Positions 1-12,781 of a stretch of DNA of 64,000 bases are shown piece after piece (position 1 is the stretch's first letter; every line of letters begins with the position of its first letter). The position numbers were made by a program, and so were the translations under genes. Source of the stretch: Nocardioides sp. JQ2195 (GTDB lineage: Bacteria; Actinomycetota; Actinomycetes; Propionibacteriales; Nocardioidaceae); NCBI RefSeq assembly GCF_012272695.1, contig NZ_CP050902.1, positions 1-64,000 of the forward strand. The letters run 5' to 3'. Under the pieces are notes generated by a model. That model did no database searches. It was given only the letters and a program-made list of their open reading frames with translations, and was not told the origin of the DNA.

Positions 1-4
1 GCAA

Positions 5-1546
5 GTGATGAACGGGGAACCACTGGTGGACAACGGCGACGGGCAGCAGGACCAGCCCACCCTGCACGACGTGTGGCGGGCCCTGGTCAACGACCTGCAA
101 CCCAACCAACGCGCTTGGTTGCGCTCGAGTGAACCGGTCACCCTCCACGAGCAGACCGCGATCATCGCGGTCCCCAACGACTTCACCCGGGGGCAGCTCG
201 AGGGGCGGCTGCGCACCCGCCTGGAGGACTCGCTCACCGAGGCACTCGGGCACCACGTGCGCATCGCCGTCACGGTTGACCCCCAGCTCGACGACGGTCG
301 TCTGGAGTCCGTGACGGACGACGGCGCCGCGTCCGACCGGGTGCGCGACCACAGCAGCGACCGGGCCGGTGAGCGGCTCGCAGGGACCGATCTCGACCGA
401 CCGAGCCACCCCGAGCCGGATGGCGCCGTGCCGGACTCCGAGCAGTACATGTCGACAAGTGTCTTTGGCGACATGTCGACAAATCGCCAGGCGCCCCCCA
501 GTGCGCTCGAGACCCGCCTCAACCCGAAGTACACCTTCGAGACGTTCGTCATCGGTTCCTCCAACCGGTTCCCGCACGCGGCGGCGGTGGCCGTCGCCGA
601 GGCGCCGGGCAAGGCCTACAACCCACTCCTGGTCTACGGCGACTCCGGACTCGGCAAGACCCACCTGCTGCACGCCATCGGCCACTACGTCAGATCGCTC
701 TACCGCGGGGCCAAGGTCCGCTACGTCTCCAGCGAAGAGTTCACCAACGAGTTCATCAACGCGATCAAGGACAAGCGGCCCGAGACCTTCCAGCGTCGCT
801 ACCGCGAGGTCGACGTACTCCTGATCGACGACATCCAGTTCCTCGAGGGCAAGACCCAGACCCAGGAGGAGTTCTTCCACACCTTCAACGCGCTGCACAA
901 CGCCAACAAGCAGATCGTGCTGACCTCCGACCGCGCACCCAAGCGGCTCGAGGCCCTCGAGGACCGCCTGCGCAGCCGCTTCGAGTGGGGCCTGATCACC
1001 GACGTGCAGCCGCCCGACCTCGAGACCCGCATCGCGATCCTCCGCAAGAAGGCCGCGATCGAGCGGATGACCGCCCCGCCCGAGGTGCTCGAGTTCATCG
1101 CCAGCAAGATCCAGACCAACATCCGCGAGCTCGAGGGCGCGCTGATCCGGGTCACCGCGTTCGCCAGCCTCAACCGGCAGGAGGTCGACCTGACCCTGGC
1201 CGAGATCGTGCTCAAGGACCTCATCCCCGAGGGCGGGGAGCCGGAGATCACCGCGGCCGCGATCATCGCCCAGACCGCCGCCTACTTCGGTGTCTCCATC
1301 GAGGACCTCACCGGCCCCAGCCGCAGCCGGCACCTGGTCACCGGGCGCCAGATCGCGATGTACCTGTGTCGCGAGCTGACCTCGCTCTCGCTGCCCAAGA
1401 TCGGCGCCCAGTTCGGCGGACGCGACCACACCACCGTCATGTACGCCGACCGGAAGATCAACCAGCTGCTCGCCGAGCGGCGCCAGGTGTTCAACCAGGT
1501 CAGCGAGCTGACCAACCGGATCAAGATGCAGGCCCGGCAGAGCTGA
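5..1546 (+). CDS. dnaA: Chromosomal replication initiator DnaA
   Basis: Binds DnaA boxes and melts oriC. The frame gives about 513 aa. Domain I is near residues 15-95, followed by an acidic variable linker (about 95-175). The AAA+ domain has Walker A GDSGLGKT at 212-219 and Walker B LLIDDIQF near 272-279. Domain IV carries the box-binding signature GGRDHTTV at 471-478. GTG at 5, ATG at 8 and GTG at 26 are all possible in-frame starts, and the upstream region lies outside the window, so the N-terminus is uncertain. The linker DNA holds two TGTCGACA palindromes (see findings). The oriC-like spacer and dnaN follow directly. Confidence 0.98.
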   Translation: MMNGEPLVDNGDGQQDQPTLHDVWRALVNDLQPNQRAWLRSSEPVTLHEQTAIIAVPNDFTRGQLEGRLRTRLEDSLTEALGHHVRIAVTVDPQLDDGRLESVTDDGAASDRVRDHSSDRAGERLAGTDLDRPSHPEPDGAVPDSEQYMSTSVFGDMSTNRQAPPSALETRLNPKYTFETFVIGSSNRFPHAAAVAVAEAPGKAYNPLLVYGDSGLGKTHLLHAIGHYVRSLYRGAKVRYVSSEEFTNEFINAIKDKRPETFQRRYREVDVLLIDDIQFLEGKTQTQEEFFHTFNALHNANKQIVLTSDRAPKRLEALEDRLRSRFEWGLITDVQPPDLETRIAILRKKAAIERMTAPPEVLEFIASKIQTNIRELEGALIRVTAFASLNRQEVDLTLAEIVLKDLIPEGGEPEITAAAIIAQTAAYFGVSIEDLTGPSRSRHLVTGRQIAMYLCRELTSLSLPKIGAQFGGRDHTTVMYADRKINQLLAERRQVFNQVSELTNRIKMQARQS

Positions 1547-1983
1547 CCGGTCCCCGGCCCAAGCACACGTCCACCTGTGGACAACCGGCCCCCGACCCTG
1601 CGAATCACAAATGAGTCGTTTGTGGACGAGCCCTGCACACCGTCGTGGAGAAGACCTCGACTCCACAGGGCTTCGGGATTCGTCCGGCGTCGATCCACAC
1701 CCCCTGTGCACGGGAAATCGGCACCTGACCAGCCACAACACCGGTTCTCCACAATTTCCACCGCACCTACGACAACGATGAGACCTACAGATGGATCCGA
1801 TGCCCGTGAACTTCCTGTGGGCACTCCGGCTGGGGAGAACCCAAGGTGCCACTGCCACGGCGACCGTCGTCATGGCAGGATGCTCAGTCCAGACTTGAAA
1901 CCACCAGACTCGAACCCACCAGACTCGAACCCACCAGACTCGCAACCACCAGACTGGTCATTCCACACGGAGGCAGAAGAACC
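1547..1983. other. Putative oriC between dnaA and dnaN
   Basis: The 437-bp spacer is rich in DnaA-box-like 9-mers. The perfect actinobacterial box TTGTCCACA lies on the minus strand at 1576-1584. TCGTCCACA is on the minus strand at 1621-1629. GACTCCACA (1659-1667), CGATCCACA (1691-1699) and TTCTCCACA (1745-1753) are on the plus strand. Weaker TGTGGGC/TGTGCAC variants lie near 1703 and 1816. In Mycobacterium and Streptomyces the origin is in this same spacer. There is no strong AT-rich unwinding element, only short A/T stretches near 1602-1620 and 1750. The right end carries the 15-bp tandem repeat and the dnaN ribosome-binding site GGAGG (1969-1973). Confidence 0.85.
1901..1955. repeat. 15-bp tandem repeat in dnaN leader
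   Basis: The unit CCACCAGACTCGAAC occurs at 1901 and 1916, again with small changes at 1931, and as a 10-bp partial copy at 1946. It ends 28 bp before the dnaN start. Because 15 is a multiple of three, the repeat stays open in more than one frame; one frame reads PPDSN repeats and ends in a TGA overlapping the dnaN GTG. Confidence 0.9.
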
Positions 1984-3129
1984 GTGAAGTTCCGCGTCGA
2001 GCGCGATGCTCTCGCCGATGCCGTGGCCTGGGCTGCTCGCAGCCTCCCGGTCCGGCCCAGCGTCCCTGTCCTCGCCGGCCTCCTGATCGAGGCCGGGCAA
2101 GAGGGCCTCGTGCTCTCGACCTTCGACTACGAGACGTCGGCGCGCGCCACGCTCCAGGCCGACGTCGCCGACGAGGGAACAGCCCTGGTCAGCGGTCGCC
2201 TGCTGGCCGACATCTGCCGCAGCCTGCCCAACAAGCCCGTCGAGATGACCATCGACGGCGCCCGGGTCTCGTTGACCTGTGGTTCTGCTCGCTTCAGCCT
2301 CCAGACGATGCCGGTCGCCGACTACCCGGCCCTGCCCGACATGCCGGCCGCGACGGGCACCGTGCAGAGCGACGTCTTCGCCCACGCGGTCGCCCAGGCG
2401 GTCACTGCGGCCGGCCGTGACGACATGCTTCCGGTGCTCACCGGCGTCCGCATCGAGATCGACGGCTCCAGCATCTCGCTGCTGGCCACCGACCGGTTCC
2501 GGCTGTCGCACCGCGAGCTCGGGTGGGACCCGCGGACGCCCGACGAGACCGTCGCCGCGCTGGTTCCCGCGAAGGTCCTGGCCGACACCGCCAAGTCGCT
2601 CACCTCGGGCAGCGAGGTCACCATCGCGCTGGCCGCCAGCGGCTCCGGTGACGGCATCATCGGCTTCGAGGGCGCCGCACCGGGCGGCGTACGCCGAACC
2701 ACCACCCGCCTGCTCGACGGCGAGTTCCCCAAGGTGCGCAGCCTGTTCCCCAACGAGAACCTCACCACCGCGACCGTCGACAAGGCGGCCCTGGTCGAGT
2801 CCGTCAAGCGCGTGGCCCTGGTCGCCGAGCGCAACACCGCCGTGCAGCTCGCCTTCAGCGACGGTGTGGTCACCCTCGACGCCGGGTCGGGCGACGAGGC
2901 CCAGGCCAGCGAGTCGATCGAGGCCACCATCGAGGGGGAGGGCCTGACCACCGGCTTCAACCCGCAGTTCCTGCTCGACGGCCTCACCGCCATCGAGGAG
3001 CCGGTCGTCCAGCTCGCCTTCACCCAGGCCTCCAAGCCCGTGGTGATGAGCGGCACGTCGGGCGACGGCGTGGCCGGAGGCGCCAGCGGCTTCCGCTACC
3101 TCCTGATGCCGCGCCGGTTGCTTTCCTGA
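1984..3129 (+). CDS. dnaN: DNA polymerase III sliding clamp (beta subunit)
   Basis: Processivity clamp of the replicative polymerase, a ring-shaped homodimer around DNA. Starting at GTG 1984 gives 381 aa beginning MKFRVERDALADAVAW, the typical actinobacterial N-terminus, with GGAGG ten bases upstream. The frame is open farther upstream to 1846, but that part is repeat-encoded and belongs to the oriC spacer. The three clamp domains span the protein and the C-terminus ends PRRLLS. It sits in the standard position between oriC and gnd. Confidence 0.97.
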   Translation: MKFRVERDALADAVAWAARSLPVRPSVPVLAGLLIEAGQEGLVLSTFDYETSARATLQADVADEGTALVSGRLLADICRSLPNKPVEMTIDGARVSLTCGSARFSLQTMPVADYPALPDMPAATGTVQSDVFAHAVAQAVTAAGRDDMLPVLTGVRIEIDGSSISLLATDRFRLSHRELGWDPRTPDETVAALVPAKVLADTAKSLTSGSEVTIALAASGSGDGIIGFEGAAPGGVRRTTTRLLDGEFPKVRSLFPNENLTTATVDKAALVESVKRVALVAERNTAVQLAFSDGVVTLDAGSGDEAQASESIEATIEGEGLTTGFNPQFLLDGLTAIEEPVVQLAFTQASKPVVMSGTSGDGVAGGASGFRYLLMPRRLLS

Positions 3130-3208
3130 CGCGCGGTCCCGGAGCAGACTGAACGGAGCAGACTGGAAGCTGTCGCGCAGGCACCATCGACCGAACTGAG
3201 GAGAAGAC

Positions 3209-4183
3209 ATGGACATCGGACTCATCGGACTCGGCAAGATGGGTGGCAACATGCGCGAGCGGTTGCGCAACGGCGGCCACACCGTGGTCGGCTATGACCG
3301 CAACCCCGAGGTCAGCGACGTCGCGTCCCTCGAGGAGCTCGTCGACAAGCTCCCCTCCCCCAAGGTCGTGTGGGTGATGGTCCCCTCCGGTGACCCGACC
3401 CGCGAGACCGTCACAGCGCTCGGCGACCTCCTCGGCAAGGGCGACGTGGTCGTCGACGGCGGCAACTCCCGCTGGACCGACGACCTGGCCCACGCGGAGA
3501 TGCTCGCCAAGAAGGACGTCGGCTACGTCGACTGCGGCGTCTCCGGCGGTGTGTGGGGCCTGGAGAACGGCTACGCGCTGATGTACGGCGGCTCCGAGGA
3601 CGACGTCGCCAAGGTGCAGCCGGCCTTCGACGCGCTCAAGCCCGAGGGCGAGTTCGGCTCCGTGCACGCCGGCAAGGTCGGTGCCGGCCACTTCTCCAAG
3701 ATGGTCCACAACGGCATCGAGTACGCGATCATGCAGGCGTATGCCGAGGGGTGGGAGCTGCTCGAGAAGGTCGACCTGACCGACAACGTCACCGAGGTGT
3801 TCCGTTCCTGGCGCGAGGGCACGGTGATCCGGTCGTGGCTGCTCGACCTCCTGGTCGCCGCCCTGGACGACGAGCCCGGTCTCGAGGGGATCGCGGGCTA
3901 CGCGGAGGACTCCGGCGAGGGTCGCTGGACCGTCGAGGCCGGCATCGAGAACGCGGTCGCCACCCCGGCGATCACGGCAGCCCTCTTCGCCCGATTCGTC
4001 TCCCGCCAGGACGACTCCCCCGCGATGAAGGCGGTCGCCGCGATGCGCAACCAGTTCGGTGGCCACGCGATGAAGACCGAGGCGCCCAAGGGCGGCGATG
4101 CGGCCGGCGAGTCCGGCCCGGCACAGTCCGGTGCGGCGAAGGAGTCCGGATCCGGCGACCAGTCGCGCCCAGCGGAGAGCTAG
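3209..4183 (+). CDS. gnd: 6-phosphogluconate dehydrogenase, decarboxylating (short form)
   Basis: Oxidises 6-phosphogluconate to ribulose 5-phosphate and CO2 in the pentose phosphate pathway. The protein has 324 aa: an N-terminal Rossmann motif GLIGLGKMGGNM, the family signature around CGVSGGVWGLENG, and the catalytic-region motif KMVHNGIEYAIMQAYAEG. The length fits the short tetrameric class (about 300 aa) often linked to NAD use, rather than the 470-aa dimeric enzyme. The last 35 residues are a Ser/Gly/Pro-rich tail not expected for the fold. GAGGAG precedes the ATG. Position between dnaN and recF is conserved in Actinobacteria. Confidence 0.93.
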   Translation: MDIGLIGLGKMGGNMRERLRNGGHTVVGYDRNPEVSDVASLEELVDKLPSPKVVWVMVPSGDPTRETVTALGDLLGKGDVVVDGGNSRWTDDLAHAEMLAKKDVGYVDCGVSGGVWGLENGYALMYGGSEDDVAKVQPAFDALKPEGEFGSVHAGKVGAGHFSKMVHNGIEYAIMQAYAEGWELLEKVDLTDNVTEVFRSWREGTVIRSWLLDLLVAALDDEPGLEGIAGYAEDSGEGRWTVEAGIENAVATPAITAALFARFVSRQDDSPAMKAVAAMRNQFGGHAMKTEAPKGGDAAGESGPAQSGAAKESGSGDQSRPAES

Positions 4184-4190
4184 TCCCGAG

Positions 4191-5354
4191 TTGCACGTTG
4201 CCCACCTGAGCCTGCACAACTTCCGTTCGTACGCCGACATTGACGTCGCCCTCGAGCCGGGAGTGTGCGCCTTCGTCGGACGAAACGGGCAGGGCAAGAC
4301 CAACCTGGTCGAGGCGATCGACTACCTGTCCCGACTGTCGTCCCACCGGGTGGCCAGCGACGCACCGATGATCCGTGCGGGTGCCGAGCGCGCGATCGTG
4401 CGGGCGAGCGTGGTGCGCGACGGCCGGACCGCGGTGCTCGAGGTGCAGATGAATCCCGGCAAGGCCAACCAGGCCCGGGTCAACCGCTCACCGCTCCCCC
4501 GGGCCAGGGAGATCGTCGGCCTGGTCCGCACCGTGGTGTTCTCCCCCGAGGACCTGACCCTGGTGAAGGGGGATCCGTCCGACCGGCGCAAGTTCCTCGA
4601 CGACCTGATGATGCTGCGCACTCCCCGGCTGGCCGGGCTGAAGGCCGACTACGACCGAGTGCTCAAGCAGCGCAACACCTTGTTGAAGACGGCCGGAAAC
4701 GCGCGACGGGGATCCGCCTCGCAGGAGGGGGCCCTGGACACGCTGGTGGTGTGGGACGAGCACCTCGCCCGCCTCGGCGCCGAGCTGCTGGTCGAGCGGA
4801 TCCGCCTCGTCGACGCACTGCGGCCCTACCTCGGCAAGGCCTACCAGACGGTGGCGCGCGGCGCCTCCCGCGACGATGCCGACCTGGCCCACAAGCCGTC
4901 GTTCGACCTCTCCGACGCCATCGTCGAGCACGCCGCGATCGAGGCAGCCCTGCTCGCCGAGATCGAACGCCGTCGCAAGGACGAGCTCGACCGGGGCATC
5001 TCGTTGGTCGGTCCGCACCGCGACGAACTGGTGCTGAGCCTGGGATCGACCGAAGCCAGGCTGCCGGTGAAGGGATATGCGTCCCACGGGGAGTCGTGGT
5101 CCTTCGCCCTCGCGCTGAAGCTGGCGTCGTACGACCTGCTGCGCAGTGACGGCGACGACCCGATCCTGATCCTCGACGACGTCTTCGCCGAGCTCGACAC
5201 GCAGCGCCGGGCGCAGCTCGCCGAGCTGGTGAGCGGGGCTGAGCAGGTGCTGGTCACCGCCGCGGTGCCCGAGGACGTGCCGGCGGCGCTGGCCGGGGTG
5301 CGCTACCGGGTCGGCGACGGTGCGGTCACGCGTGAGGAGGATGGTTCCCCGTGA
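4191..5354 (+). CDS. recF: DNA replication and repair protein RecF
   Basis: SMC-like ABC ATPase that loads RecA at single-strand gaps. TTG at 4191, eight bases after the gnd stop, gives 387 aa starting HVAHLSLHNFRSY, the standard RecF N-terminus; an upstream in-frame extension would lie inside gnd. Walker A GRNGQGKT is at residues 30-37 and the Walker B region ILILDDVFAELD is near the C-terminus. The stop overlaps the next start by four bases (GTGA), indicating translational coupling with dciA. Confidence 0.95.
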   Translation: MHVAHLSLHNFRSYADIDVALEPGVCAFVGRNGQGKTNLVEAIDYLSRLSSHRVASDAPMIRAGAERAIVRASVVRDGRTAVLEVQMNPGKANQARVNRSPLPRAREIVGLVRTVVFSPEDLTLVKGDPSDRRKFLDDLMMLRTPRLAGLKADYDRVLKQRNTLLKTAGNARRGSASQEGALDTLVVWDEHLARLGAELLVERIRLVDALRPYLGKAYQTVARGASRDDADLAHKPSFDLSDAIVEHAAIEAALLAEIERRRKDELDRGISLVGPHRDELVLSLGSTEARLPVKGYASHGESWSFALALKLASYDLLRSDGDDPILILDDVFAELDTQRRAQLAELVSGAEQVLVTAAVPEDVPAALAGVRYRVGDGAVTREEDGSP

Positions 5355-6040
5355 AACCACGCGACGACGAGCCCGAGATGCCGTTGCCGGGGATCTTCGA
5401 ACCGACGGCCGACAGCGGTGGCGAGAGCCCCGACGAGAGCGCGGACGAGGACCACCTCGACGACGAGGCCGCAGCGCCCGAGGCGCCGACGCCCGAGTCC
5501 GACTTCTGGGTCGCGGACGAGCACGACGACAACGGCCTCGACCTGGCCCGTTCCATCGCCAGGTCGATCGCCGGATCCGCGGTGGCCCCCGCGCGCTCGA
5601 TGCGGAAGAAGCGTCGCCGCGACCCGAGCACCGGGTTGCCGCGCGGCCAACGGCTCAAGACCTCCGGCGCCCACCCCGACGAGCGGGACCCGCAGACGCT
5701 CGACATCACCCTGGGCCGGCTGGTCTCCGACCACGGCTGGGCCCTGGACCTGAAGGTGCACGGGGTCTTCGGTCGGTGGGCGGCCATCGTCGGCGACGAG
5801 GTCGCCCAGCACTGCACCCCCACGTCGTACGCCGACGGGCGGCTCACCGTGCGCACCGACTCGACCGCGTGGGCCACCCAGCTCCGCCTGTTGGCGCCGA
5901 ACCTGGTCCGACGGCTCAACGAGGAGCTCGGCCACGGCTCGGTGCTGGTGATCGAGGTCGAGGGGCCCAACCTTCCCTCGTGGAAGAAGGGGCGCCTCGG
6001 GGTGCGTGACGGTCGCGGGCCCCGCGACACCTACGGCTGA
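5351..6040 (+). CDS. dciA: DciA-like DUF721 replication protein
   Basis: 229 aa. The first 95 residues are acidic, low complexity and probably disordered. The C-terminal half (about 110-215) holds the DUF721 domain (LGRLVSDHGWALDLKVHGVF, then RTDSTAWATQLRLLAPNLVRRLN). DUF721 proteins of the DciA family are the ancestral bacterial helicase-operating factors, acting with DnaB at oriC. The gene overlaps recF by four bases and precedes gyrB, the same place as Rv0004 in Mycobacterium tuberculosis. Confidence 0.88.
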   Translation: MKPRDDEPEMPLPGIFEPTADSGGESPDESADEDHLDDEAAAPEAPTPESDFWVADEHDDNGLDLARSIARSIAGSAVAPARSMRKKRRRDPSTGLPRGQRLKTSGAHPDERDPQTLDITLGRLVSDHGWALDLKVHGVFGRWAAIVGDEVAQHCTPTSYADGRLTVRTDSTAWATQLRLLAPNLVRRLNEELGHGSVLVIEVEGPNLPSWKKGRLGVRDGRGPRDTYG

Positions 6041-6154
6041 CACGGCGCCGCTCGTGGCCGGGCGATCCGCCGAAATGCCGATCTGGGACCCCGTCAGACG
6101 TATGGGGACCTGTCCGACCCCCTCGCAGGACGTCGGAGAGGCCCTGCAGAGCCG

Positions 6155-6232
6155 GGAAATGGGCCATTTAATCCACAGTTCCCCCATTTCCGGGCCGCAG
6201 GGCGTGGAATCCGGGCTTCCGACGGGTAACAT
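6155..6232 (+). promoter_or_regulatory. Inverted repeat and possible gyrB promoter
   Basis: The 261-bp gap before gyrB contains a perfect 9-bp inverted repeat, GGAAATGGG at 6155-6163 and CCCATTTCC at 6183-6191. About 35 bp downstream is TAACAT (6227-6232), a plausible -10 hexamer without a clear -35. The placement suggests regulation of gyrBA. This is inference. Confidence 0.35.
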
Positions 6233-6301
6233 GGCAGATGGGTCGCGCGCTCCAGAAGCAGCGACCTTCTGCATGTCGGAGACGAACAGAAGAGGTAGCG
6301 C

Positions 6302-8458
<2,157 letters not shown>

Positions 8459-8552
8459 TGAGCGCCGCGATGCACGCACCTCGCGACGCTCATTGATCGT
8501 CGAGTATCACGGAATCTAAGGCCAACACTAGATAGCACGAGAGAGATCAATC

Positions 8553-11377
<2,825 letters not shown>

Positions 11378-11378
<1 letters not shown>

Positions 11379-11893
11379 TGGCTGAGACCTCCAAGACGAC
11401 CTTGGGGACGCGCATCTCCACGGCGATCTCGTCTGCCAAGGACGAGATGCACGCCAGCGCCAACCCGGACTCCTCCAAGGCTGCCGACCAGGCCGCCAGG
11501 ACGTCGGGCGGCCGTCGACCGCGTCGTGCCCGGTTGCGACTGACTCGCGTCGACCCGTGGTCGGTGATGAAGACCGCGTTCCTGCTGTCGGTGGCCTTCG
11601 GCATCGTCACGGTGGTGGCCGTGACGATCGTCTGGGGCGTGCTCGGCATGGCCGGCGTCTGGGACTCGGTCAACCAGATGGTCGAGACCGTGGTCGGCAC
11701 CAGCGAGTCCGAGAGCACCTTCGACGTGACCAGCTACCTGGGCATGTCACGGGTGCTGGGCTTCACCATGCTGGTGGCGGTGATCGACGTCGTGCTCCTC
11801 ACCGCGATGGCCACCCTGGGTGCCTTCCTCTACAACATGGCCGCCGCGTTGTTGGGCGGCATCGAGGTCACCCTGGCCGAGGACGAGGGCTGA
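11378..11893 (+). CDS. DUF3566 membrane protein
   Basis: 171 aa. An Arg-rich stretch (RRPRRARLRLTRVDPWSVMK, about 46-66) precedes two transmembrane segments (about 67-92 and 123-155). The family always follows gyrA in this block (Rv0007 in M. tuberculosis) and has no firmly known role. The start overlaps the gyrA stop by one base and has GGGGAGG seven bases before it, so it is co-translated with gyrase. Confidence 0.88.
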
Positions 11894-11936
11894 TCGACCC
11901 ACCCGGCTGACGGTGGTTGGTTGAGGCTCTGTTGAC

Positions 11937-12070
11937 GGTGGTTGAGGAGCGAGCGCCAGCGAGCGTCTCGAAACCACCACCCCGCACAAACCCCGGTGGT
12001 TGAGGAGACGAGGAACAAGCCGCTCCCCGGTGGTTGAGGAGGGAGCGCCAGCGACTGTCTCGAAACCACC
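11937..12070. repeat. Three REP-like palindromes before tRNA-Ile
   Basis: Copies start at 11937, 11995 and 12029. The full element is about 42 bp with arms GGTGGTTGAGGAG and GTCTCGAAACCACC around a CGAGCGCCAGCGAG centre. The middle copy lacks its right arm. Related copies occur at 12397, 12442, 50058-50270 and 62704. Confidence 0.9.
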
Positions 12071-12148
12071 CCCCACCCCGTTTTGTCCGCGGGCGCACCG
12101 CTGGGGTAATCTTCCTCGTCGGTTGACCGTGGTCGACCGAAGCAGCAC

Positions 12149-12225
12149 GGGCCTATAGCTCAGACGGTTAGAGCGCTTCCCTGATAAGGAAGAGGTCACA
12201 GGTTCAAGTCCTGTTAGGCCCACCA
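12149..12225 (+). tRNA. tRNA-Ile (GAT)
   Basis: Acceptor arms GGGCCTA (12149-12155) and TAGGCCC (12215-12221) pair. The anticodon loop CTGATAA reads GAT. The T-loop GTTCAAGTC is canonical, and the 3' CCA is encoded. Confidence 0.97.
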
Positions 12226-12259
12226 TCATCACCCGCCGTACATCGAAGGGGAACGATCC

Positions 12260-12385
12260 ATGAAGAAGCTCATCCTCCTCGCGCTCGCCGCCGGCGGCGC
12301 CGTCTTCGCGAAGAAGAAGATGGACGAGTCCAAGAACGAGCAGGCCCTCTGGGCCTCCGCCACGGACAACGTCAACAAGTCCTGA
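12260..12385 (+). CDS. DLW-39 family small protein
   Basis: A 41-aa product, [20 protein letters not shown] followed by a polar tail containing [10 protein letters not shown]. It has a short hydrophobic N-terminus (possibly membrane-anchoring) and then a lysine cluster. This matches the DLW-39 family of tiny actinobacterial proteins found exactly here, between tRNA-Ile and tRNA-Ala. GAAGGGGA lies 7-14 bases upstream of the ATG. Function is unknown. Confidence 0.85.
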   Translation: MKKLILLALAAGGAVFAKKKMDESKNEQALWASATDNVNKS

Positions 12386-12396
12386 TTTCTTCGTCC

Positions 12397-12482
12397 GGTG
12401 GTTGAGGAGGCGAGGAACGAGCCGTCTCGAAACCACAACCCGGTGGTTGAGAAGGTCGCGCAGCGACCATCTCGAAACCGCC
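12397..12482. repeat. Two REP-like palindromes before tRNA-Ala
   Basis: Copies at 12397-12436 and 12442-12482, with arms GGTGGTTGAG and CTCGAAACC(A/G)C. The second ends five bases before tRNA-Ala. Same family as the cluster at 11937. Confidence 0.88.
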
Positions 12483-12486
12483 ACAC

Positions 12487-12559
12487 GGGGCCTTGGCGCA
12501 ATTGGTAGCGCACCTGCTTTGCAAGCAGGGGGTTAGGGGTTCGAGTCCCCTAGGCTCCA
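12487..12559 (+). tRNA. tRNA-Ala (TGC)
   Basis: Acceptor stem GGGGCCT/AGGCTCC includes one G-T pair. The anticodon stem-loop CTGCTTTGCAAGCAG gives TGC. The T-arm GGGGTTCGAGTCCCC is canonical. CCA is not encoded. A 41-nt copy of its 3' half lies inverted inside the integrative element at 42227-42267. Confidence 0.97.
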
Positions 12560-12588
12560 CTCAGCTCGGTTGTCGAGCCTGTCGAGAC

Positions 12589-12613
12589 ACCGCAGGTCAT
12601 CCTGCGGTTTCTT
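12589..12613 (+). terminator. Rho-independent terminator after tRNA-Ala
   Basis: Perfect 8-bp stem ACCGCAGG / CCTGCGGT with TCAT loop, followed by TTCTT. Confidence 0.85.
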
Positions 12614-12630
12614 CCATTTCGGTCCTGGGC

Positions 12631-12718
12631 GTTCATTTGGACAGGAAGTTCACCGAGTTGACCCGGCGAGCAGGCGGGACTGCGCCCGAGGTGGGGCGAA
12701 CGTCCTGCTCAAATGAAC
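12631..12718. repeat. Dispersed long inverted repeat, family P1 (copy a)
   Basis: The left arm begins GTTCATTTGGACAGGAAG and ends GTTC (12631-12651). The right arm, 12698-12718, is its reverse complement at 18 of 21 positions. A second locus with the same arm sequence is at 61379-61457. It lies between the tRNA-Ala terminator and the SurA-like gene. Confidence 0.8.
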
Positions 12719-12781
12719 GGGGTGGCCAGGCCGTCGTACGCACTGGTGAGCCCAGGGCGGGCGCCGGCCTGAGGCTCATCG

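Noticed and set aside
1577..1987. 136-codon open frame across oriC ending in a TGA that overlaps dnaN
   Set aside because: It runs through the DnaA boxes, starts inside one, has no ribosome-binding site and ends in repeat-encoded PPDSN units. Only a very short leader peptide remains conceivable.
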